DNA from: Colius striatus
Lineage: Eukaryota > Chordata > Aves > Coliiformes > Coliidae
Length of the DNA stretch: 64,000 nucleotides
NCBI RefSeq assembly: GCF_028858725.1
Contig: NC_084767.1
Coordinates: 21,157,895-21,221,894 of the forward strand
Reading direction: 5' to 3'
Positions within the stretch are counted from its first letter, which is position 1. The number at the start of each line of letters is the position of its first letter. Shown here piece after piece: positions 35,355 through 44,542 of the stretch. Below the pieces are notes generated by a model, which saw nothing but the letters and a program-made list of their open reading frames with translations, had not been told where the DNA came from and made no database searches. The translations under genes were made by a program, and so were the position numbers.

Positions 35355-35442
35355 TGCAGTCTGTTAGCCACCCCTCAGCATGGTACTCCCAGCAGAGACA
35401 GAGCATGCAGCATGTTACCCACAACTTCCCTCAGCATGGTAC
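35355..35442 (+). repeat. Imperfect two-copy repeat (about 50 bp unit)
   Basis: A segment with GCATGCAGTCTGTTAGCCAC and CTCAGCATGGTAC recurs as GCATGCAGCATGTTACCCAC and CCCTCAGCATGGTAC. The two copies have diverged by several substitutions and small indels, so the duplication is not recent. Confidence 0.6.
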
Positions 35443-37301
35443 CCTGTGCACAGTGAGAGGATGTGCACGTGTGCCCAGGACCCCAGGAGGACTCCTGGGC
35501 CATCACACCATCTACCTGCAACATGAGGTGCCACTGGGGCTAGTGCTTGTGCCTGGGCACTGCTGCCATGCTCCCAAGCATCCCTGGTGCCACGTCACCA
35601 TCGTGCTGTGACGGGAGATGCTGGGTGCCGCCCCCAGCAGCGTTGCTCCTTTCCCTCCCTGGCTCTGGGTGGCCCCAGACCCCTTGCAGGGTTGGTAAAC
35701 GAGAGGAATAGGGTACAGCAAGGACAGGGGAGCCAATGACACTTGGCTTGTGGCCATTTCTTTCATCACTTGGTTGGCTGATGTGGACAGTTTCCACCAA
35801 GGCAGATGGCCGTATGCAGGGCTTGCCGCTGACTAAGGCCTGCTCCATGCAGAGCATCACACTCAGTGTGTGTTCATATGTATTTGTATCATAGAACAGA
35901 TAGAAAAAATAAAAATCTATTGAAATGTTTTCATACATGTAATATTTATACACTTATGTCCCATTATAGGAAATATATATATTTATTTTATATTTCTTTC
36001 CTCCCACCACTGCCTGCAGAGGATGGCTGTATGGGACGAGCACTCTCCCGTGTGCACCAGTCCCTGGCCCATGGTGTCCCTTGGCCCTGAGACGTGAGGT
36101 TCCTGGGTGCCCGTGGAACCCTCACCCGGAGGGCAGGGGTTTGGGCTGTTGGGTTTCCCTGGGTTAGAGCCCTGCTTGGGTGGGACAAGACTGTCCTGGC
36201 TGTCACGCCCTGGGTAGTCTGGGATCTTTAAGAGCAGAAAAGCCGTTTCTTGTGTCCCATTTCCAGCCGGAATTGGGCTTGCAGTGTCCCAGGACAGAGT
36301 CCTAGGCCTGCAGGCACAGCCTGGCCCTGAACAGCACAGCTCGTGCTTTGGGGGAGCAAAGGAGGGATCCCTCATCACCACGAGCCCAGTGGTGACTCAA
36401 GTATGTCTTCACTGAGAAAATAAATGACCTGCACCACGCTCTGCAGTACACTGAGGTCACATTCGACTGAAATAGCACCAGGATGAGGCCAGAAAAACTG
36501 CAAAACCATGGTGTGAAGCAGGATGTGACAGCCATGGCAGCAAAACGCACCATGTGAAGCCTTCCCACACCTTGCAGAAGCCGTGTTCCGGCACCGGTGC
36601 CAGCCGCAAACGCAGCGCCTCTGCCAGCCTTCACATGTTCGCTTCTCGCCTGCAGCGCTGGAAACAGCATTGAGAACAGATCCCAGGCTGCTTGCCCTGA
36701 CACATCCAGGGTGTGCCCCGCATTGGGTCCCAGAGGGCCACGGGGATTTTGGGACGGACCCGCTCTTCCCAGGGTTTGCTTGCCCGCAGCTTCTGCCCAG
36801 GCATTTTCAGTGGTCGTCAGAAGAGCATTTGACATGTACAGCACACAGAGAGATGGAGGGGAAGAGTGACGATCTGCCTCGCTCTCCCAGCTCTCTCCCA
36901 GGCCCAGAGGGGTGCAGGAACCTCCAGGAAAGTCCCTGTGCCCATGCACTGGTGGTAGCATTTACCGAGCTCCCCAGCAACTGGCCCTGCCACCCTCACG
37001 TGCTGCCGGTCCAGTCTCCTCTTTCCCCCTTTCCCATCACATCCTGCAGTGGGTGCTAGCTTGGGCTCCCACAGGGAAGTGGGGGGTCCCAGGGGAGTCA
37101 GTGAAGCCTCCAGCCCCTGGCACTGCCTGGGGCTGCCGGTGAGCACACAGCCAGCGCTGCTCTCCCCAGTGCCATGCGTGAGGGTGCAGGGCACCCTGTG
37201 CTTTCTCTGCTCTGCTTCCAGCAGAGCCAGGGTTGTTTGGGGTCCAACACTCTCCTCCTGATAACTCCCCACAGTTCCAGACTTAATCCTATGTCCAAAA
37301 G

Positions 37302-37339
37302 CAGAGCCATTACAGACCAGCAGAGCCATTACAGACCAG
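37302..37339 (+). repeat. Exact two-copy 19-bp tandem repeat
   Basis: The unit CAGAGCCATTACAGACCAG occurs twice without spacing and without mismatch, suggesting recent slippage. It is a likely site of length variation between individuals. Confidence 0.9.
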
Positions 37340-38826
37340 GCAAGCTGCCTCTGCAAAAGCTGTGCAGATTGACCACGTGCAGAAGGGACACCGCACTGAG
37401 CTCCCCAAAGCGTCTCCAAGGGCTCAAGCAGCTGGAGGCTAGATCAGGAATTATAACCCAAATCCACTGGAAACACTACAGCTACAAAACCACCTTGTCA
37501 CCCAGCTGCTGTCCTCCCAGAAAGGAGAAACAAAAGCAAAGAAAATGGAGATGCTGTACTTGCCTCACATCAAGTCCTCTCCTCTGTCCCGTGCTTGGGC
37601 TGGGTTGAGGATGGTCTCAGTTTCTCAAGCTTGGCTGGGAAAAGTAGGTAGGCACTGGGAGCTTTGTGTTGCACCCCAACCCTTCCTCACTATTTCTGCC
37701 TTACAGTCGCTGGGGCAGAAAGCAGGAAGTCAGAGTAGTGGTGGGGGAGGGCGTGTTTCCCCCAAACCCAACCAGCCCTACTCCCACTGGCCAGAACCCT
37801 GACAAAGCATCTTAGCCCCGTGGGGCTAGGGCTGGGGCAATCTGCCCCCTGGGGTCCACCAGCGACCTGCTGCCTCCAGCAAGGAGACCCTCCATCAAAA
37901 CCCACCCATTTGCCCCTTTTGCCAGCCCAGCCTCCTAGCAGGCAAATAAAGCTGGGAGAGGGGAAACTGGTTCCTTTGGGAGCTATCAGTAGCCCCTGAG
38001 AGTGGAGAAGATGGGCAGCAGGCTCCTCTCAGTCTCTGGCAGGGCTCTGCAACTTTTGTGTTAAGGCTCACTGTGGCACAGCTCAGGGCTGCATGGGGTT
38101 TCTTTTAAGCAGCCTTAAAATGTTGTTGTGCAGGCTGCAATAACTCCTCCCAATACACCCACAACAGTATTTCCCTGAGCAGAGAGGAACTGGCTCCTGG
38201 CAACTATCTCTTAAGCTCGTTAGGGCATTAAAGTAGAAAACAAAAAGCATGTTCAGAAAGCATACAGGATGGTAGATTTTGTAACAAGATAATTACTGTG
38301 AAGCTTTTGTTAATTTCTTTGTAGGTTCCCTCTCAGGGAGCTAGCGCTGAGTGACCATAGTGCATTGTAAGGCACTGATGCAGCTCACCTGCTGCTGCCT
38401 GACCCTTAGGGAGATGGGTTTGGTTTTTCAGCAAGCAAAGAGAGTGGCAGTGCCAGTAGCAAAATTCTGAGCCCTGAAGAATGCTCCACGGCTTTGTGTT
38501 TTTATTAAAGAGGACAACAGAGCTTCTGGCCTGGCTTCATGGCCTGCAGGTGCTGGGGGATTGTAGCAGTGTAGACGGGAGCCTCTTGCCTGGCCAGAGC
38601 GGGGCATGGAGGGTTGGGCTCAGAGCCCGAGGATGAGCCTGCAGGGAGCTGGGGTGCAGATGAAACTGGGAAAGCTGGTGGGGCTTCCTGCCAGCATTGT
38701 CAATTGCAGATCTTGGGGAAGGAAATGTGCTTCAGCAAGATGAGCTGTCGCAAGTTTTCCTTTTGTATTGTCTCAGGCCCCTGATTGGGCTGCTCTTTTT
38801 GTTGGGCAGCTCAGAAATATGCTGTG

Positions 38827-39426
38827 TGTTGTTGAGGGTTAAATGTGATTTGTAGGACAACAGTTTTCCTGTCTGCTCTGTGCAAGATGTTACATCTAAT
38901 GATTTGGTACCAGAAAAGCCTGTAATTAGTATCCTCTAACCAAGGACACTCTGAGATAATTAGGTCTAGAGAGAACAGAGGCAGTTAATCGAGATGTTTT
39001 AAGGATATTTTGTATATATTGCCAACACTTGTCAGGAAAACTTGAGGTCTACATATCCTCAGCTGAATTACCCTCACTGTAATACTAAAAGCTACAGCCA
39101 CGGGTCAAAAAGACCCCTGCCCAGGTAAAGACCGTTCCCCTGAGCATGTGTAGTAATTAACTGCTCACCTGAGCGATATTGTAATTGTATGTTACAACAT
39201 AATGATGTAACCAATGGTTGTACAGGGGGTGGATTGGAAAGGTTCCCAACTTTGCATTTTGTTGTGTAAGTATCAGGCAGAGAAGCCCTTTCGGTGCACT
39301 TGATTTGTGGGAGACCACCGAGCACCCGGGAGTGTGCAGAGCTGAAATAAATAATTGATGTCTCTCCTTAGCGTGTGATTTTTGCCGAGTCACACACCGG
39401 GTAGGGAATCCGCTTGTGGGACAACA
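38827..39426 (+). mobile_element. Probable solo LTR of an avian endogenous retrovirus (ERV-L-like)
   Basis: The stretch starts near TGTTG and ends in ...GGGACAACA, giving short inverted TGTTG/CAACA termini as expected of an LTR. A U3-like AT-rich part is followed by a compact GC-rich part with an AATAAA hexamer at 39346-39351 and then a U5-like end. No internal viral genes lie on either side, so it is best read as a solo LTR left by recombination. I could not find a clear target-site duplication, which suggests an old insertion or a misplaced left boundary. The family assignment rests on general appearance only. Confidence 0.55.
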
Positions 39427-40363
39427 TTTTCTCTTCAGTCGTTTAATGGAGTTTGTCAAACCACGCTGCTCCCCCAATAGAAGGTTGAGGGAAGAGGACA
39501 GGAGAGCTGGGACCACCCCCCTGAGCTGGAGCAGCAGGAGCAGAGCAATGGTACTGTGGGTTCTTGTAACCAAAGCTGAAGCACTCCCATTTCTCTACAA
39601 GCTCTTCCTCTCTTGCAGCTTTGGCCTTGAGTGGGATGGCCACAAAGCACTGTCTCAACAGTTCCCACGGGACCTTTAACATGTAATTATCCCCTGTTGT
39701 TCATTAGTCCTGCTATTTACCACATGTATTAGCCAATTAGTAGCTACTCTTGCATGGTGTCTGTGCTTTCATAATCGCAGGACAACATGTCCAAGCAGAA
39801 GCAGCCATTGGTGTGGGCTTCACTTTCTTGAGATTTTAACATTTAATACTTCCTGGTTTGGGAAAATGTTCTGGTTTTTGGAGGATGTCTTTGTGTTTCT
39901 ACATTTTATTTCTCCTTGCTGCTGTTTCAGCCTGCTGCAGGTGAAGGGGATGGGCAGCCTTTGGAGATGTGCACATGCTTAGCCACAGCGTGTGTGCTCC
40001 CCAACCTGACTGTAAGCACTTTAAGCTGTTAAACATTTGTTTTTCTGTTTTCTTTCAACCACCTTTATTTTCTTTAGTTCTCCTTTAATGCTATTTTTTT
40101 ACTAGAGTGGACTGTGTTTCCCCGTGCCAGCGGCTGTGGGGCTGTTGCGGTTTTGCAGGCTGCTCTTGAGCAGCCAGGCTGAAGAGCGGGGCACCCAGCT
40201 GTGCACCCAGCCAGGCACACTCAGAGCAGCTGCTCCATGGAGCCCTTGATGTTGGTGATCAGCAATGACATTTTGGTGCTTTGCTCTTAAATGGTGTTCT
40301 CCCATCCCACAGCTGGGTTATGGAAGTTCTCCTGGTGTTATTTTCTATTCTTGATGAACAGCA
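39427..40363. other. Intergenic sequence, nothing recognised
   Basis: This lies between the probable LTR and a reverse CR1. It is AT-rich with T-runs, and no exon, RNA gene or repeat family was identified. Confidence 0.4.
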
Positions 40364-41145
40364 AATCATAGAATCATAGAATTATTTTGGTTGGAAAAGA
40401 CCTTTAAGATCATTGAGTCCAATCAGTAACCTCACACTGCCAAGCCCACCACTAACCATGGCCCTCAGCACCTCAGCTACATGGCTTTGCAATCTCCAGG
40501 GATGAGAACTCCACCACCTCCCTGGGCAGCCTGTGCCAGTGTCTAACAACTCCTCAGTGAAGAATTTCTTCATATTCTCCAACCTAAACCTCCCCTGGAG
40601 GAACCTGAGGCCATTTCTTCTTGTTCTGTCATTCGTTACTTGGGAGCAGAGACTGACTCCCACTTCACTACAACCTCCTATCAGAGAGTTTCAGAGAGTG
40701 ATCAAGTCTCCCCTCAGCCTTCACTTTTCCAACGCTGAGCACTCCCAGGTCCCTCAGCTGGTCCTGAGCAGACTTGTGACACTCCTGGAGATGCTCCAGA
40801 CACTCCTGGAGTGAGGGGCCCAACACCAAACACAGCACTTGAGGTGCAACTTCACCAGTGCCCAGTACAGGGGCATAATCATTGCCCTGGTCCTGCTGGT
40901 CACACTAGTGCTGACAGAAGCCAGGGTGCCCTTGGCTTTCTTGACCACCTGGGCACACTGCTGGCTCACGTTCAGCTGCTGTTGATCAACACCCCCAGGT
41001 CCCTTCCCTCTGGGCAGCTTTCCAGCTCTTCTGCCCCAGTCTGTAGCATTGCCTGGGGTTGGTGTGACCCAAGAGCAGGACCTGGCACTTGGCCTTGTTA
41101 AACCTCTTCCCTGGTGTGCCCCAGGCACTGCCATGCTCCAGCTGA
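40364..41145 (-). mobile_element. CR1 LINE fragment, reverse orientation
   Basis: The + strand begins with the reversed CR1 tail (AATCATAGAATCATAGAATT), then GGTTGGAAAAGACCTTTAAG, CCTCCCTGGGCAGCCTGTGC, CTCCCCTCAGCCTTCACTTT and GGTGCCCTTGGCTTTCTTGA. The 5' side ends near 41145 in the reversed Met-Ser-Gln-Gln and start-of-homology region. The coding frame is interrupted in several places. It lies about 1.4 kb upstream of the SLX9 start. Confidence 0.87.
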
Positions 41146-42229
41146 ATGAGTGGCACAACAGGAGAAGGGATTCAGGGTGGCTGAGAAATCTCCATTGTCA
41201 GATACATTTTCAGCTTTCTAGTATTTGTACAGGAGTATACTTTGGTTGTGAGCAGGTGACTAAACTGGAGGTGGCCTCTTTCCAAGTGTCACCACCTTCC
41301 CAGGGACCTCCCCCTGCATCTCCCCATCTCTTTGGTACTCATGAGGAGGGTTGCTTGCCTCCTCCTGTGCTGCACACACTGATCTGTTCTCCCCTGTGCC
41401 CCTGGACCAGTGGGAGCGGCTGCTGCCCAGGAGATGGATCGCCAATGCTGGGAGCAGCTCAGCTTCCTTCAGCCTCTCCTCATCCTCTGGATCATTCTCA
41501 CTCATCAACCTGCAAGCCAGGGCTGAGCAAGGAACCCAGAGCAAAGGAAAAAGGAACTTCAGTCAGTGTAGGGAAGTACAAGGCAAGGAGTTTGCCTTGC
41601 TTTAAGGAACCTGTTACCAGTGAACACAAAATTTGTTAGTGTATTGATTTTTTAATATTTTTTAAGGTTTCAAAAGAGCAATGGAAAGATGGTACCCAGG
41701 GCAGCCCTGAAGTAAGGGTTATGACACAGGTGCCTAGGGTTGTTCCCCAATGTCACGTCCTCAGCTCAGAGAAGGATGGGGAGAAGAGAGAAAGGCCCAC
41801 TGGAAAATGGAGACACGTTTTTAAAAGCAAAACCATCATAGTTCCCATGACTGCAGGTTTTTCTCCACCTGGGAAAAGTGGCTTTGCATTGCAGCTCTTC
41901 ATATGTACAGCAATGGGCTGAGGCTGTTGCGTCGGGGGTCTCCACCCTGATATGGGACTAAACAGTCAAACACGTGCTCGGGCTCCACGGGGGCTCGTCA
42001 GGTATTTTCTGCTGTTGTAAATATGGAAATAATTTCTGATTCTTTCTGCTTTCTGTCCTGTGGCATCCTGTCCTCTGGCTGGTGCTGAGAGGTGGCGCTG
42101 CCGAGAGGTCTGCGGACAGCCCTCGGCTCTTCCACAGGCTTACACCACACTTGAACCGTGTGTCAATCTCTGAGTCTGACCTGAGGACCCAGAAATAAAC
42201 ACCCTCCGGCAGTTCACGGGAGTGCCCTT
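41146..42229. other. Upstream flank of SLX9
   Basis: No gene or repeat is recognised here. Base composition rises towards the CpG island at its right end. Confidence 0.4.
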
Positions 42230-43110
42230 CCTGCCGGCCGCCCGAAGGCCATGAACCCCGACTTCCCCATAAAACCGGCCGGCGGCGGAGCGCTGGCGTT
42301 TCAGACGTCGCCATCTCGCTTCAGAGTTCACATTCGCGAGCGCCGACGCTGAGGCTGCCGCGGAGATGCTTCCTGGGCTCTGCCCGTGGCGCCCTCCCCG
42401 CCTGCCCCAACGCAGCCGGAGCCCCTGCCCCCGGGGCCGCCAGTGCCAGAGGAAGGCCCGCCCGGCGGGGCGGCCCCGGAGCGGCAGAGGCGCGGCCCCG
42501 GCCGACCCGCCCCCTTCCGCCGCGCCGCTCCGCCGCGCCGCCCGCCATGGTGGGGAAGGTCAAGCGCCCGCGGCTGCACCGCGCCGCGCCTCGGCCCTGG
42601 CCCGGCCGGGACGCGCCGCCGCCCCCCGCCCAGCCCGAGCTCGGGCCCGGCCCCGCCGCAGGGCCCGGGAGCGCAGGGCCCGGGAGCGCCGCGCCCGGCA
42701 AGGTAGCGGGGGCACGCGGGGAGCGCGCGGCGTCACGTGGGGCGGCGGAGGCGGGGCCGCGCCTGCTCGGGGCGGGGGGCCGCGGCGTGGGGGCGTGGGG
42801 GCCCGGGGCCGCTGTGCGGCCGCATGCGCTGGCCGAGTGTCTCCCGAGGGCACCCCTTCTTCTCGGGCGCGGGGAAGGGCTTGGGGACGCTGACGAGGCC
42901 TCAAGAGGGGCGGGCGGCGGAGGGAAGCGGTTCCCGCTGTTCCCTTGCCCCTTGCCGCTGGGGAAAGACGTGCGGTGCCGTGGAGGCCGTTCACGCCGTG
43001 TCACACGCCGTGTCACACGCCGTGCCGGGCAGCTGCTCGGCTCTCCTGCAGCTCGGCACCCGTGGGAGCGTGCGGGCGAGGGCACGGCTTCTCACAGCAG
43101 GCAGGGAGGC
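42230..43110 (+). promoter_or_regulatory. CpG island promoter of SLX9
   Basis: About 0.9 kb of very GC-rich, CpG-dense sequence surrounds the SLX9 start codon at 42547. There is no TATA box at an obvious position. A GCCATCT motif at 42310-42316, preceded by GACGTC, resembles the YY1-type element common at the start sites of ribosome and translation genes, which would suit SLX9's role. A CACGTG box lies in early intron 1 (about 42734). CpG islands often work in both directions, but no - strand gene was recognised next to it. Confidence 0.8.
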
Positions 43111-44542
43111 AAAGCCTGAGAGCCTGGAGCTGCAGGGCTCCAGCGCAAGGCCCTGCCCCCATGGCAGTTCCAGCGTGCTGCTCCCGTGGCGACTGTGGCC
43201 GGTCCCCACCGTCGGCCACGGTGGTGGAACGGTCCTGTAGTAGCAGCTGTGGCAGCCGCCATACAGCAGCCACGCCATGGCACTGCCATGCACAGCTGCC
43301 ACAGCTATGGCAGCCACACCATGGCACTGCCGCACATAGCCGCCACCACAGCTGTGGCAGCCACGCTGTGGCACCACCACCCACAGCCATCTCAGCTATG
43401 GTAGTCATGCCATGGCACCAACACATAAGGCCACCATGGCTATGGCAGCTACACCATGGCATCGCCATAGTATCCTCAGGCCTCTGGCACATGGACAGGA
43501 GAGCCTACCCAAGGAAGAGGCAGGGACAGGCATGTGCCAGTGCAGCTCCAGCAGCACTCACTGGTGGAGGGCTGTGCTGCATTTCTGTGGCATAACCTAG
43601 GAGCAGGACTTGTTGCCAGCAGAGGGGTCAAAGGCTGCCTAGCCCCTTTTGCAGTGGTTCCCTTTGCTCTCAGGCTCAGGCATGTGGAGATGAGCTGTCA
43701 GTCCTTGAGGAAGCTTAGCCCGTGTCTGGTTTCACCAGTGGAGCTACTGACATGCAGCTGGAGTTAAGGCTCAGCGTCTCCCCCTTATCCCTGCAGCAAG
43801 GACACCAGTTCCTGGTGTTTGTGCACATACAGCTTTCCTCATGGGGTGGAATAGGCTCTGCAGCATCTGGTTTTACACCGCTGTAAAGTTACATGTTGGT
43901 GCTGGGAGGTGCTGCTGGCTAAAACCATGAATTCTTCTAAACCAAACCAGAGAACCTACTGCAAAGCCAGTAGGTATTGCCTGCTTAAAGGAACTAGGTG
44001 CTGAAGATTTGGTTAGTTAGTAGTAATCAATGAATCCACTTAATGTCCATCAATTTAGGATTTAAGCCTCTAGATCATTTGTTGTTTGTTGTGATGTACC
44101 AGTAATAAATCTGGCTTTTCCTAAGGGTACTCTTCATAGTTCTCCTACCTGAGCTCACTTCAGTGAGGTGAGGTTGGGCTGAGGTAGAAATCTGATAGGA
44201 ATAGTCCAAAACATGACTTTGTGGAGCTTTTTTATGGGTGGAAGAGCCCAGGGAGGGGCAGGCCAGTGGGGTGGCTCACCTTCCCCTGACAGCTGAGGAG
44301 AGGCACCTGCATGCTGCTGCTGCAGCCTGTACCCTGCTCCTATCTGGCTGCAGCTGGGTTGGGGTTATTTTTTTTAATGAATGTTGCCTGGTGGTATTCT
44401 ACTGACTCCTGCTTAATGTTTCTTTTGGATAAGGACTGGGACCTCTCATCTTCTGGTGTCTTTTCTGGGCTGAAAATTGACCCCGATACTCTAGTAAAGA
44501 AGCTCGACTTGGACTCCAGAAGCATTGTTTCCTCCCGAACAG
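42547..44542 (+). CDS. SLX9: SLX9 ribosome biogenesis factor (FAM207A), exons 1-2
   Basis: SLX9 is a nucleolar factor for 40S subunit maturation in yeast; the vertebrate protein was long called FAM207A. Exon 1 (42547-42702) starts in a strong Kozak context (CCGCCATGG) and opens with MVGKVKRPRLH, as the human protein opens with MVGKV, then becomes Pro/Gly/Ala-rich. Exon 2 (44434-44542) encodes KIDPDTLVKKLDLDSRSIVS, matching the human KIDPSALVQKLELDVRSV block, and ends in phase 1 at a GTTTGT donor. The basic KKEKMKLRRE-type region and the rest of the protein were not found in the following 19 kb, so they should lie beyond the window. In human too, SLX9 is the head-to-head neighbour of ITGB2. 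Confidence 0.88.
42992..43024 (+). repeat. 12-bp tandem repeat in the CpG island
   Basis: The unit CACACGCCGTGT (first copy shortened) is repeated about 2.5 times in SLX9 intron 1. On either strand it produces a periodic Arg/Val/Thr peptide in open frames that is not a real gene. Confidence 0.85.
43240..43480 (+). repeat. Minisatellite of about 44-47 bp units in SLX9 intron 1
   Basis: Four full units and a partial one begin with GCAGCCACRCCATGGCAC-like sequence and end in CAGCTATG or CAGCTGTG. Unit lengths are 44, 47, 44 and 44 bases. Units differ by substitutions and a 3-base indel. CATGG and CACAGC words recur throughout, so parts of each unit are self-complementary (CCATGG, CAGCTG). It starts just downstream of the CpG island. 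Confidence 0.85.

Larger units (their letters stand above)
31366..38826. other. Upstream region of ITGB2, no coding gene recognised
   Basis: The 5' noncoding exon and promoter of ITGB2 should lie somewhere here but cannot be placed from sequence alone. Moderately GC-rich parts (36.3-37.4 kb) carry long but unrecognised antisense frames. An AT-rich patch at about 35.87-36.0 kb has runs of AT dinucleotides. Confidence 0.4.

Noticed and set aside
36302-37419. Two overlapping - strand frames of 219 and 200 codons upstream of ITGB2
   Set aside because: The region is GC-rich and the frames overlap each other in different registers. The peptides look like translated noncoding sequence, with no splice logic or recognised domain.
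42321-43085. 254-codon - strand open frame across the CpG island, and long + strand frames in the same place
   Set aside because: Stops are rare by composition in CpG islands. The predicted peptides are Arg/Pro/Gly-rich without a domain, and part of the sequence is a 12-bp tandem repeat. SLX9 exon 1 explains the region.
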